A stretch of 64,000 nt of DNA from MFD04716-140 sp963703125. Its GTDB lineage: Bacteria > Bacteroidota > Bacteroidia > Flavobacteriales > Flavobacteriaceae. The notes under the pieces are model-generated. The model saw only the letters and a list, made by a program, of their open reading frames with translations. It ran no database searches and had not been told where the DNA came from. Positions 45,979 to 54,533 of the stretch are shown here, in pieces. The position numbers and the translations under genes are program-made. Position 1 is the first letter of the stretch, and the number at the start of each line of letters is the position of its first letter. The stretch covers positions 3,410,001-3,474,000 of the forward strand of contig OY969790.1 of the NCBI GenBank assembly GCA_963703125.1. Direction: 5' to 3'.

Positions 45979-46554
45979 TCACTGGCCAACTATCTTTTCA
46001 ATTCGTTTGTCAGGTACGAACCATATAATGGCAACAATTACATAACAGCCTACTGCTAACCAGCTATTGACAAAGGCCAGTGCTAAGGCAGCTATATAGA
46101 TTACAGCTGATGCTTTACCTTTTAAATCCTTCCCGATTGCATTTTTTAACGGGAAGTCATCCCCATGATGTTTTAAAATCGCATTTTGCAGGATAAAATA
46201 TGCAATTGCACTCATTAATAATACAAATCCGTACATGGCTACCGGTACTGATGCCAGATGGTTCTCCCCGACCCATGAAGTTGTAAAAGGAACAAGGGAT
46301 AGCCAGAAAAGTAAATGTAAATTTGCCCATAGAATCTTGCCATTTACTTTTTCGGTGATTTGAAAAAGGTGGTGATGGTTGTTCCAATAGATACCCAAAT
46401 AAATAAAACTAACTACATAACTTATAAAAGTAGGTACTGTAGGAATCAATGCGCGAAGACTAGGTTCTTCGGGAGCTCTCAATTCCAATACCATAATAGT
46501 TATAATGATGGCCAATACACCATCACTAAAAGCTTCAAGTCGGTTGGTGGTCAT
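45979..46554 (-). CDS. TMEM175-family potassium channel protein
   Basis: 191 residues with six helices. The diagnostic motif RLEAFSDGVLAIIITIMVLEL is in helix 1 (residues 5-25), followed by SYVVSFIYLGIYWNNHHHL. Bacterial TMEM175 proteins are tetrameric potassium channels with a hydrophobic filter. It lies 7 nt after the Fer4_19/CDGSH gene, so is probably the last gene of the pirin-containing unit. Confidence 0.88.
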   Translation of the reverse strand: MTTNRLEAFSDGVLAIIITIMVLELRAPEEPSLRALIPTVPTFISYVVSFIYLGIYWNNHHHLFQITEKVNGKILWANLHLLFWLSLVPFTTSWVGENHLASVPVAMYGFVLLMSAIAYFILQNAILKHHGDDFPLKNAIGKDLKGKASAVIYIAALALAFVNSWLAVGCYVIVAIIWFVPDKRIEKIVGQ

Positions 46555-46561
46555 ATAAAGG

Positions 46562-46987
46562 CTAACCTATAAATTCGATTTTATTATGGTTCCCGTCGCA
46601 ATAGGGCTTATTTCCGGAAGCACCACATCTGCAGAAAGCTGTAATCCTCTCTTTCCTCTCGGTATTTTCATTATGGGTAACGCTTAAATCACCATGTACA
46701 AGTAAGGGTCCATTTTTTCTTATTTCTATTTTTGTTTCCATATTTGCGGTATTAGTTTGTTTTTGATTTTCTACTGAATGACTCAAAGCTCCTGACGGGC
46801 ACAAGGCAATTTGGGATTTTAGATCTTGAGTCGTGGCGTTTTCTGCTTTTATCCAAGGTCTTTCCGCAGGATTGTAAACTTTTGGCAATGCCTTTACACA
46901 GTTTCCGGAATGTATGCATAAATGAGGCTTCCATATAATCGTCAGGTCCCCGTTTGTATATTTCTTTGTAATTTCTCTGTTTGCCAT
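46562..46987 (-). CDS. Fer4_19 and CDGSH iron-sulfur protein
   Basis: 141 residues from the ATG at 46987. The N-terminal part (about 10-70) has CIHSGNCVKALPKVY and CPSGALSH, the divergent Fer4_19 ferredoxin-like motif. The C-terminal part has FCRCGASGNKPYCDGNHN, the CDGSH ligands (three Cys, one His) for a 2Fe-2S cluster. The combination suggests redox sensing or electron transfer. It follows the GNAT gene with a 2-nt gap and precedes TMEM175. Confidence 0.9.
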   Translation of the reverse strand: MANREITKKYTNGDLTIIWKPHLCIHSGNCVKALPKVYNPAERPWIKAENATTQDLKSQIALCPSGALSHSVENQKQTNTANMETKIEIRKNGPLLVHGDLSVTHNENTERKERITAFCRCGASGNKPYCDGNHNKIEFIG

Positions 46988-46989
46988 AA

Positions 46990-47283
46990 TCATGCGATAT
47001 TAATTCCTTTTAAAACCAATCTTTTCCACTCGGGATGACGTTTGATGTACATGGCCACAAAGGGGCACATGGGAACAAGGGTCAACCCTTTCGCTTCGAT
47101 ATCGTTCAGCACTTTTCTTACTAGGTCAGAAGCCACTCCTTTACCTTCCAGTTCCTTTGGAACCTCGGTGTGTGTCAGGTATATGTTATCCCGGGCTTTT
47201 ATATATTCTATTTTGGCCACAAATGTTTCAATATGAAATTCATATTGTTTCGCAGCCCCATTATCTACTAATTGATAATCCAT
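46990..47283 (-). CDS. Small GNAT-like N-acetyltransferase (Acetyltransf_CG type)
   Basis: 97 residues. IYLTHTEVPKELEGKGVASDLVRKVL is the acetyl-CoA-binding segment (EGKGVAS), and CPFVAMYIKRHPEWKRLV is the end motif of the short YidJ/Acetyltransf_CG family. The Fer4_19/CDGSH gene starts almost at its stop; this pairing recurs in Bacteroidetes. Acceptor unknown. Confidence 0.85.
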   Translation of the reverse strand: MDYQLVDNGAAKQYEFHIETFVAKIEYIKARDNIYLTHTEVPKELEGKGVASDLVRKVLNDIEAKGLTLVPMCPFVAMYIKRHPEWKRLVLKGINIA

Positions 47284-47341
47284 ACTAATTATTAAATATC
47301 GTTACTTTTTGCCAATTTAATAGCTATCGGAATTGAATAAA

Positions 47342-48220
47342 CTATTCTTCCAGATAACCGAATTTACCCATATTATAATCCTCAATGGCCTGAACAAGCT
47401 CTTGCCTGCTGTTCATGACAAACGGCCCTTGAGCGGCAATAGGCTCATTTATCGGTTCTCCGCTTAAAACTAAAACTACGGTTTTTTTTAGTGCCTTAAT
47501 AGTAAAATCTTCCCCATTATTTTGGAATAGAACAAATTGGTCAGCAGTGGCAACCGCTTCGTTGTTCACTTTAATTTCACCTTCGATTACCAATAGGGCC
47601 GTATTAAAGTTGGATGGGAATGAAAAGTCGGCAATCCCATCTTTGTTCAATCGCGCGTTTTGTAAATTGAGGGCCGTAAAAGTGGAAGCAGTTCCTTTAA
47701 CATCTTTGTACTTACCCGCAATAACTTCTATTACCCCAGCATTATTAGGCAGTTCTACCTTGCTAATTTTTGAATTCTCAATTCCTTGGTATTTGGGTTT
47801 CGACATTTTAAATTTAGCTGGTAGATTCACCCAAAGTTGAACCATTTGAAAATCGCCACCAGCTTCACTGAATTCCTTTTCATGATATTCTTTGTGCAAT
47901 ATGCCAGAAGCGGCCGTCATCCATTGAACATCACCTTCACCGATTACGCCACTATTGCCCGAGCTATCATGGTGGGCCACCTTGCCCTTATAGGCAATCG
48001 TCACTGTTTCAAAACCTCTATGGGGATGCACACTTACGCCTCTTGGTTTTGAAGTAGGGCCGAAGTAAAAGGGCGAATTGTAATCCATTAATATAAATGG
48101 ATCCATCCGTTGCATATTCAAGGGAGGTGTGCTTGGTATAAAATTATGTACCCGAAATCCGTCTCCGACGTAGTGTGCGGGTCTTGGGGCAATTATCTTC
48201 TCAATATTTTTAGTGCTCAT
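47342..48220 (-). CDS. Pirin family protein
   Basis: 292 residues, two cupin domains. RVHNFIPSTPPLNMQRMDPFIL and the metal ligands in VHPHRGFETVTIAY, HHDSSGNSG and GILHKEYH are diagnostic of pirin. Some pirins are quercetinases and others regulators of stress and metabolism; which applies here is unknown. It is downstream of a Crp-type regulator and upstream of the GNAT gene, 58 nt away. Confidence 0.92.
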   Translation of the reverse strand: MSTKNIEKIIAPRPAHYVGDGFRVHNFIPSTPPLNMQRMDPFILMDYNSPFYFGPTSKPRGVSVHPHRGFETVTIAYKGKVAHHDSSGNSGVIGEGDVQWMTAASGILHKEYHEKEFSEAGGDFQMVQLWVNLPAKFKMSKPKYQGIENSKISKVELPNNAGVIEVIAGKYKDVKGTASTFTALNLQNARLNKDGIADFSFPSNFNTALLVIEGEIKVNNEAVATADQFVLFQNNGEDFTIKALKKTVVLVLSGEPINEPIAAQGPFVMNSRQELVQAIEDYNMGKFGYLEE

Positions 48221-48299
48221 AACATTTGAATTTTAAATTTGAATCTAAAGTACATGCAATCAAAAACGCAGGCATTGATGTATGGTAAGAAATGAGCAT

Positions 48300-48890
48300 T
48301 TAATTGGGGCGAAAGTTTCTTTTTGCCAATTCCTTTCGCACCCGACTTAAACTCTCTGGTGTAATTCCTAGGTAGGAAGCAATCATCCATTGCGGGACTC
48401 GAAGCATTAAATCGGGATATAGTTTGATAAAATTCAAATAACGTTCTTCTGCCGATGCGGCCAACAGAAAATTGATCCGTTTTTGTTGTTGGCGTATGTG
48501 ATTATGCAAGGCCAATTGGTTGAAGTTTCTGAAGTTCGGGCTTAGGTCGCTGGCCTTGCTAATAAAATCGGCCCCTAAGAAGATGATCACAGAATCTTCA
48601 ATCGTTTCAATGAAAAGCTCTGAAGGTTCATTGAACAAAGTGCTGCTGCGATCACTTATGATCCAATTTTCGGATGCAAATTGTATGATATGCTCCTTGC
48701 CAGATCTATCTATGGTGAAAGACTTTAATAGCCCCTTCTCGACGAAAAAAGAATGTTTACAGACGGCTCCCTTTTCAAGTACCATATTTCCTTTTGGCAA
48801 ATTCTGCACCCGAAGGTTTTGAGTCAATAGGTTGTATTCGTCATCAGAAATTCCAGCATTGGATTTCAAATAGGTCTCAAAATTATCCAT
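48300..48890 (-). CDS. Crp/Fnr family transcriptional regulator
   Basis: 196 residues. An N-terminal cyclic-nucleotide-binding-like domain (FVEKGLLKSFTIDRSGKEHIIQFASENWIISD) and a C-terminal helix-turn-helix (QWMIASYLGITPESLSRVRKEL). It lacks the Cys cluster of Fnr. It is the first gene of the leftward run that includes pirin and is the natural candidate to regulate it (inference), since such regulators often sit next to their targets. Confidence 0.9.
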   Translation of the reverse strand: MDNFETYLKSNAGISDDEYNLLTQNLRVQNLPKGNMVLEKGAVCKHSFFVEKGLLKSFTIDRSGKEHIIQFASENWIISDRSSTLFNEPSELFIETIEDSVIIFLGADFISKASDLSPNFRNFNQLALHNHIRQQQKRINFLLAASAEERYLNFIKLYPDLMLRVPQWMIASYLGITPESLSRVRKELAKRNFRPN

Positions 48891-48978
48891 TAGCCCTTAT
48901 TATTCGATTTTTGACTTGGGGAAGATTGAAACAAGACTTGACAATCAATATGATACAGCTGCCATGCGAACAACCTTT

Positions 48979-50409
48979 TTATTTTACATCGATCGGTGGT
49001 GGTCCGGGAGGAATGATAGGTTCGTACACTTCTGACCCTTTTCTTTCTTTATACTCTGCCTTTATTTTTTCAACGGCTTTGGGGTTTTCAAAAAGGTCCA
49101 CGGCGGTCATGCCAAGGGCTTTGGCTGCCTGTATCATTCCTTTATGGCCTATGCTCATTCCGCCACAGGCTACAACGGCCCATGAATGCCAAGGTGTATC
49201 TTTGGGCGCCACCGTAACGCCAAGATTAATATTGGGAACATTCCAACTTACATCGCCTACGTCGGTAGAGCCACCCCCGGGATTTTCCTTGGTTTCCTCA
49301 AATGGCTGAATCGCACTATCCATACCCATTTGTGGTTTTCCCGTTGCCTCCTGTATTTTTTTGCCAAATGCGGTTTCCTCTTCAGTGTAGGATAGAGGGC
49401 CAAGCATTTCCAAGTTTTTCTGCATAAGTTCTCCACCAGACCTATTCACAAGTACTTCGTAAATACCCGAAATCAAGGAAATTTTATAATCCACATTGGC
49501 CATGATCGCCGCCCCTTCGGCCATTTTTTTTATTTGTTCATAAACGGGCATCATACCACTACGTTTGGTATCACGAACCCTTACCCACAAGCGTGCATAA
49601 TCTGGGACTACGTTTACGACCTGTCCACCATCCTGTATATGATAATGTATTCGTACGGTTGGTTTTATATGTTCTCTATAATAATTGATCCCAGTGGTGT
49701 ATAGTTCCAAGGCGTCAGAAGCACTGCGACCGTTCCAGGGATCGGCGGAGGCGTGTGCGGCCTGTCCAAAAAATTCTACTTTAAAATCTACCAGTGCCAA
49801 TGAGCTTTGCACATCGGCCATTGTCTGTGCACTGGGGTGCCAACTAAGATTTACATCTACATCGTTCCATAAACCTTCCCTTACCATCCATATTTTCCCG
49901 AAGTACTTCTCTTCAGAAGGCGTTCCCAAAAATTTGATGGTTCCTTTTAGCTTCCCTTCTTCCATTAGCTCCTTTATGGCAATTGCCGACCCTAAACTTG
50001 CGGCACCGAATAAATTATGTCCACAACCATGGCCTGCGGCACCCTCATTTAAAGGTTCTTTCTCGGGTTGCGCTTTTTGCGAAATCCCAGGCAATGCATC
50101 AAACTCACCAAGAACACTGATTATAGGTCTTCCTGAGCCATAAATTGCGGTGAATGCCGTGGGGATACCGGCAACCCCTCTTTCTACCGTAAATCCATTC
50201 TTTTGAGCATAATCCGCTAAAATCCTTGAGGAATCATCTTCCTCAAAGGCGGTTTCCGCCAAGGCCCAAATAGAATCACTGATTTTTATAAGTTCGGCCT
50301 CATGCTTTTCGACAGAGGCAATGATGGCCTTTTTGGAACTGCTCATTTTTTGGGCGGAGATGGTCATGCAAAATAGCGATAATAAGCCCAATAGTATTGT
50401 TTTTTTCAT
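48979..50409 (-). CDS. Exported M20-family amidohydrolase (AbgB-like)
   Basis: 476 residues. Signal peptide MKKTILLGLLSLFCMTISAQ. The M20 metallopeptidase fold shows GHGCGHNLFGAAS and SEEKYFGK as metal-binding and catalytic segments, then a dimerisation domain (AQAAH-like GQAAHASADPWNGRSA), and a C-terminal HSWAVVACGGMSIG. It is closest to p-aminobenzoyl-glutamate hydrolase type amidohydrolases acting on N-acyl amino acids; the substrate is not known. Confidence 0.9.
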   Translation of the reverse strand: MKKTILLGLLSLFCMTISAQKMSSSKKAIIASVEKHEAELIKISDSIWALAETAFEEDDSSRILADYAQKNGFTVERGVAGIPTAFTAIYGSGRPIISVLGEFDALPGISQKAQPEKEPLNEGAAGHGCGHNLFGAASLGSAIAIKELMEEGKLKGTIKFLGTPSEEKYFGKIWMVREGLWNDVDVNLSWHPSAQTMADVQSSLALVDFKVEFFGQAAHASADPWNGRSASDALELYTTGINYYREHIKPTVRIHYHIQDGGQVVNVVPDYARLWVRVRDTKRSGMMPVYEQIKKMAEGAAIMANVDYKISLISGIYEVLVNRSGGELMQKNLEMLGPLSYTEEETAFGKKIQEATGKPQMGMDSAIQPFEETKENPGGGSTDVGDVSWNVPNINLGVTVAPKDTPWHSWAVVACGGMSIGHKGMIQAAKALGMTAVDLFENPKAVEKIKAEYKERKGSEVYEPIIPPGPPPIDVK

Positions 50410-50708
50410 TGGTGGATTTTAATTGGTTCAAATTTTTTAAGAAAATCACTACCCGCAGGTGAGGTAGGAGATTATTGTAAATATACCGATTTCTGTTTTT
50501 ATAATGTTAAGGAAAATTACATTGTCCAAGCTACAAAATGCTATATCCAAGAGACTGGATTCTAAGACGAACATCCTACTTTTATCTGATTGATTATCAA
50601 TGTAATTCACCGATAACCGACCAAAAAAGGCAATAAATTAGACCAATTGTTAGTTTGGTAAAAAGAAATTGCAATAATCATTTATACCAAAAACCAAACT
50701 CTAATACA

Positions 50709-51758
50709 ATGAAAAAATTTAATGGAATCATAATTTTGTTGGCCACAGTACTGATATTGGGATCATGCGGCTCTACCAATAGGTTGACAATGGCTGCGAC
50801 AGAGCCAGCTAGAATCACAATTCCTTCCGATGTGATGAAAATTGGTATTATTAACCGTAGTGTGCCATCAGAAGGAAATAAGGTGATTGACCAGATTGAT
50901 AAAATCCTGTCACTGGAGGGTCTTAAAATGGATAAAGAAGGTGCGGAAGCTGCAGTTTTAGGGGTCAAAGATGAACTTACCCGATTTGATCGGTATGAAA
51001 GCGTTCATATTATCGATGATCTTGAGGTTCAGCGAAAAGGTCTGGGAGTATTTCCAGCAGCACTAAGTTGGGAACAGGTGAATCAAATTTGTGAGGAGAA
51101 CGATGTTGATCTGCTGATATCACTTGAATTTTTCGATACAGATACAAAAGCCGATGTACAGGCTGTTATGGTCGAAGTGCCAAACAACTTGGGAATAAAG
51201 GCAAAGGTGCCCCACACAAGGGTTTCGTTGAATACGGTAATAAAGAATGGATGGCGCGTTTATTACCCTCCTACAAAAGATATTTTGGATGAAGTGGCTT
51301 CCAACAATTACGTAACATCAACCGGACAGGGAATCAATCCCGTAAAGGCTATGGAAGCAGTGATTGGAAGAAAGGAAGCCGTATTACAGAACAGCACCTA
51401 TATTGGGAACTTGTATGGCTTGGATACAAGGGCAAAAAGTAGAAGGGTTACTAGGGATTATTTTGTTTCAGGCACCGATAATTTTGTTGTGGCCAAACGA
51501 AGGGCTCAAACTGGCGATTGGGAAGGGGCCGCCCAATTATGGGAACAAGAATTGAAAAATCCCAAAGGAAAAATAGCCGGTAGGGCTTGTTACAATATGG
51601 CCATTAGCAGCGAAATCAATGGTGATTTGGACCAGGCAGTGGAATGGGCCTCAAAATCATATGCAGATTACCGAACAAGCGAGGCACTGGATTATATCAA
51701 GATCCTTCGAAATAGAATTGCTGATGAGAGGTTGCTTGACCAACAGTTATCGAAGTAA
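50709..51758 (+). CDS. DUF6340 family lipoprotein
   Basis: 349 residues from the ATG at 50709 (MKKFNGIIILLATVLILGSCGS; lipobox LGSC, Cys20). An alternative start at 50655 precedes a signal peptide and is unlikely. The body contains WRVYYPPTKDILDEV and RARVTRDYF-like KSRRVTRDYF, and a helical C-terminal part that resembles TPR-like helices (AGRACYNMAISSEINGDL). The family is of unknown function, common in Bacteroidetes. The gene is monocistronic, divergent from the amidohydrolase. Confidence 0.82.
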   Translation: MKKFNGIIILLATVLILGSCGSTNRLTMAATEPARITIPSDVMKIGIINRSVPSEGNKVIDQIDKILSLEGLKMDKEGAEAAVLGVKDELTRFDRYESVHIIDDLEVQRKGLGVFPAALSWEQVNQICEENDVDLLISLEFFDTDTKADVQAVMVEVPNNLGIKAKVPHTRVSLNTVIKNGWRVYYPPTKDILDEVASNNYVTSTGQGINPVKAMEAVIGRKEAVLQNSTYIGNLYGLDTRAKSRRVTRDYFVSGTDNFVVAKRRAQTGDWEGAAQLWEQELKNPKGKIAGRACYNMAISSEINGDLDQAVEWASKSYADYRTSEALDYIKILRNRIADERLLDQQLSK

Positions 51759-51799
51759 TTACTAAAATGTAGAATAAATGTAAAGAGGCGGTGCATAAT

Positions 51800-53110
51800 T
51801 TATGTTACCGCCTTTTTATATGCCTTTAAACAGCGCTCACGGGCCAATTTATGGTCTACTATCTTATCTGGATAGGTCATTTCCTGTAATTCAGGTACCC
51901 ATGTCATAATATATTCTAGTTGTCGGTCAAATTTTTCCACTTGGGTAGTGGGATTGAAAATTCGAAAATAAGGTGCCGCATCAACTCCACTTCCAGCAGC
52001 CCATTGCCAATTACCAACGTTGGCACTTTGGTCATAATCCAATAACTTCTCTGCAAAATAGGCTTCGCCCCATCGCCAATCTATCAAAAGGTGCTTACAA
52101 AGGAAACTGGCGGTAAGCATACGTACACGGTTGTGCATAAATCCCGTTGCATTTAATTCGCGCATACCCGCATCTACCAGCGGATAACCGGTATGTCCCG
52201 ATTTCCATTTTTCAAATTCTGACGGGTCATTCCTCCAAACAATTCGATCATATTTCGGTTTAAAAGCGCATAAAACGGTTTCTGGGAAGTGCCACAAAAT
52301 TTGCATGAAGAATTCTCGCCAGATCAATTCATTCCAAAAAACCTCATTATTTTCGCTTATCGCCTTTTTCACCATGCAACGAATTGAAACCGTACCGAAC
52401 CTTAAGTGAGGTCCCAATCGCGAAGTACCATTTACTTTACTGGGAAAATTACGTGTTTTCTCATAATTTTCTATGAATGAAGGTGACACATGAAAATTAG
52501 GTACGCTGATCTCAGACGGTTCAAAACCTATATCCGATAGGCTCAAAAATGGCAAATTGGCATCTTTAACCAGGTTGTACAATTGTGCTGAAAGGTCTTG
52601 AATTTTCAAATGAATTTGCGGATCAGAGATTTCCTTCCATCTATTCTTATAAGGCGTAAAGACCACATAGGGTTCTCCGTCACTTTTGACTACTTCTGCT
52701 TTTTCAAAAATGACTTGGTCTTTGTACGTCCTAAATTCAATATTGTTGATGGCCAATATAGATTTTATGGCTTCATCCCTTTTGATGGCATAAGGCTCGT
52801 AATCATGATTGGCAAATACCATTTGCACCTCATATTTATTGAGCAATTTTTTAAATATGTTTTCGGGTGCACCCTGAAAAACTGCTATGGAACTTTCATA
52901 CTTTGTTTGCAGCTCTGACCTTAAAGATTGAAGTGTTCTATGGATAAAAGTCACCCTGGCATCATCTTTTGGCAAATTGTGCAAAATCTCAGTGTCAAAA
53001 ATAAAGATGGGAAGCACAGAATGACCGAACCTCAAAGCCTCAAAGAATCCTGTATTATCCTCCAGCCTCAAATCTCGCCGGAACCAAAAAATGGAGATTT
53101 TTTCACCCAT
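51800..53110 (-). CDS. Cryptochrome/DNA photolyase class I family
   Basis: 436 residues from the ATG at 53110 (MGEKISIFWFRRDLRLEDN). The N-terminal antenna domain opens with IFWFRRDLRLEDN. The C-terminal FAD domain shows WRWGEAYFAEKLLDYDQSAN, NWQWAAGSGVDAAPYFRIFNP, with the tryptophans that carry electrons to FAD. It repairs UV-induced dimers using light, or acts as a photoreceptor. It is the third gene of a minus-strand set after SRPBCC and SDR genes, 17 nt downstream of the SDR. Confidence 0.93.
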   Translation of the reverse strand: MGEKISIFWFRRDLRLEDNTGFFEALRFGHSVLPIFIFDTEILHNLPKDDARVTFIHRTLQSLRSELQTKYESSIAVFQGAPENIFKKLLNKYEVQMVFANHDYEPYAIKRDEAIKSILAINNIEFRTYKDQVIFEKAEVVKSDGEPYVVFTPYKNRWKEISDPQIHLKIQDLSAQLYNLVKDANLPFLSLSDIGFEPSEISVPNFHVSPSFIENYEKTRNFPSKVNGTSRLGPHLRFGTVSIRCMVKKAISENNEVFWNELIWREFFMQILWHFPETVLCAFKPKYDRIVWRNDPSEFEKWKSGHTGYPLVDAGMRELNATGFMHNRVRMLTASFLCKHLLIDWRWGEAYFAEKLLDYDQSANVGNWQWAAGSGVDAAPYFRIFNPTTQVEKFDRQLEYIMTWVPELQEMTYPDKIVDHKLARERCLKAYKKAVT

Positions 53111-53127
53111 TGTCAAAGTATTTAGGA

Positions 53128-53820
53128 TCAGGTTAAGTTTATTCGGCTCAAACCTCCATCAACATAAATTACTTGGCCGGTCATCCAACTGCTTTTATCG
53201 CTCAATAGAAACACAGCCAAGTTGGCTATATCTATTGCTTCGCCTATTCTCTTTAGGGGATGTCTTATTGCCATTGACTCTTTTTTTTGGTCATTGCTCA
53301 ACAATCTTTTCGCCAAGGGCGTATCAACCAGTGAAGGAGCGATGACATTCACTCTGATTTTTGGGGCACATTCAGCTGCCAAGGCCCTTGCAAAGCCTTC
53401 GACCGCTCCTTTTGCCGCCGCTATACTTGTATGAAAAGGCATACCTGTTTGGACCGCTACCGTACTGAAAAAGACCATGCTGGAACCTTCTTTCATTTTG
53501 GAAATGATTTCCTTGGAAGCCTTTGCCAAACTAAAGAAATTTAACTGCATATCGTCGTAAAATGTATCCATTGAAATCATTTTTAATGGTTTTAGGTTAA
53601 TGCTTCCGGGACAATACACAAATCCGTCAATATCATTCGGAAGTTCGGCAATTGGCAAAGTGTCGGTCAATGCATCAAAAGGAATATGTGTTGCCTGAAG
53701 GTCATTCAATTCAATATTAGTTCTACTTGCTATGAACAGATTATTTTTAGTATGTAGCTCTTTTGCTATGGCGAGGCCAATCCCGCTTGATCCGCCAATC
53801 ATGAGTATATTTTTTCTCAT
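53128..53820 (-). CDS. Short-chain dehydrogenase/reductase
   Basis: 230 residues. NAD(P)-binding GGSSGIGLAIAK at residues 9-20, NND-like segment, and the catalytic region VFFSTVAVQTGMPFHTSIAAAKGAVEGF, in which the usual YxxxK Tyr is not visible: the Lys-containing segment SIAAAKGA lacks the Tyr four residues earlier. That is a known variation in some SDRs linked to photolyase genes, but it may mean a non-catalytic or altered enzyme. The photolyase follows, the SRPBCC gene precedes by 2 nt. Confidence 0.85.
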   Translation of the reverse strand: MRKNILMIGGSSGIGLAIAKELHTKNNLFIASRTNIELNDLQATHIPFDALTDTLPIAELPNDIDGFVYCPGSINLKPLKMISMDTFYDDMQLNFFSLAKASKEIISKMKEGSSMVFFSTVAVQTGMPFHTSIAAAKGAVEGFARALAAECAPKIRVNVIAPSLVDTPLAKRLLSNDQKKESMAIRHPLKRIGEAIDIANLAVFLLSDKSSWMTGQVIYVDGGLSRINLT

Positions 53821-53822
53821 TT

Positions 53823-54320
53823 TTAGAAAGATCTCAAGATTAATTTATTCTGAACACAATCAATTTCCCCGAACAATTCCCTAAGTTTTTGTTCTCTGTA
53901 TTTGAATATTTTGAGGAGTTGTTTTTCAACAATAAAAGAATGTACCATTTGCCCGAGTATTCCAAATGGGAGCTTGTAATCAATGATGTCTTCCATCATA
54001 ACACCACCAGGAATTTCCTTTATAAAATGTTTGTGATGCCAAAGTGCATAGGGACCGAAGCGTTGCTCGTCCACAAAATATTGGCCATCTAGCACATGTG
54101 TAATTTCTGTAACCCATTTGGTCTTGTAACCCATAAAAGGTGCAACCGTATATTGAATAATTTGTCCAGGATAAATGCTCCTATCATCTCCAGAAATAAT
54201 TTGAAAGTCCATATGTTTTGGGGTAATGACCTTCAAATTGGATGGATTAGATAAAAACTCCCAAGCTTCTTCTTTTGAAATTGATAGCGATTGATATGAT
54301 TGGAGTCGATAAAGTTTCAT
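53823..54320 (-). CDS. SRPBCC family protein
   Basis: 165 residues from the ATG at 54320 (MKLYRLQSYQSLSISKEEAWEFLSNPSNL). This opening, with FGPYALWHHKHFIKEIPGGVMMEDIIDYKLPF, is the SRPBCC/polyketide-cyclase-like ligand-binding fold. It is the first gene of a set with SDR (2-nt gap) and photolyase genes, a grouping I recall as light-associated in other bacteria. Ligand unknown. Confidence 0.88.
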   Translation of the reverse strand: MKLYRLQSYQSLSISKEEAWEFLSNPSNLKVITPKHMDFQIISGDDRSIYPGQIIQYTVAPFMGYKTKWVTEITHVLDGQYFVDEQRFGPYALWHHKHFIKEIPGGVMMEDIIDYKLPFGILGQMVHSFIVEKQLLKIFKYREQKLRELFGEIDCVQNKLILRSF

Positions 54321-54470
54321 GTAAAATGATTTGAGCAAAAATAGGAATTATTTGTTTAATAAAATATAGTATATGTTAAACAAAAAAATAAGGCCACGAC
54401 TTTAATCATTTGAAAACCAATTGTTCGTAGGTGTGCAGTCAACCCTTTAAAATAAGCCCTTAAACGATTT

Positions 54471-54503
54471 TTTGCCATTTCGGACGTCAATTTTGTATCT
54501 TTC
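54471..54503 (+). promoter_or_regulatory. Candidate promoter for the gene at 54534
   Basis: TTTG (54471-54474), a 21-nt spacer, then TATCTTTC (54496-54503), one mismatch from TAnnTTTG at the last base. Both elements and spacing fit the Bacteroidetes consensus, 30 nt before the ATG. Confidence 0.5.
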
Positions 54504-54533
54504 CCTTGAAGTTGTCAGACTATGAAAATTGTA

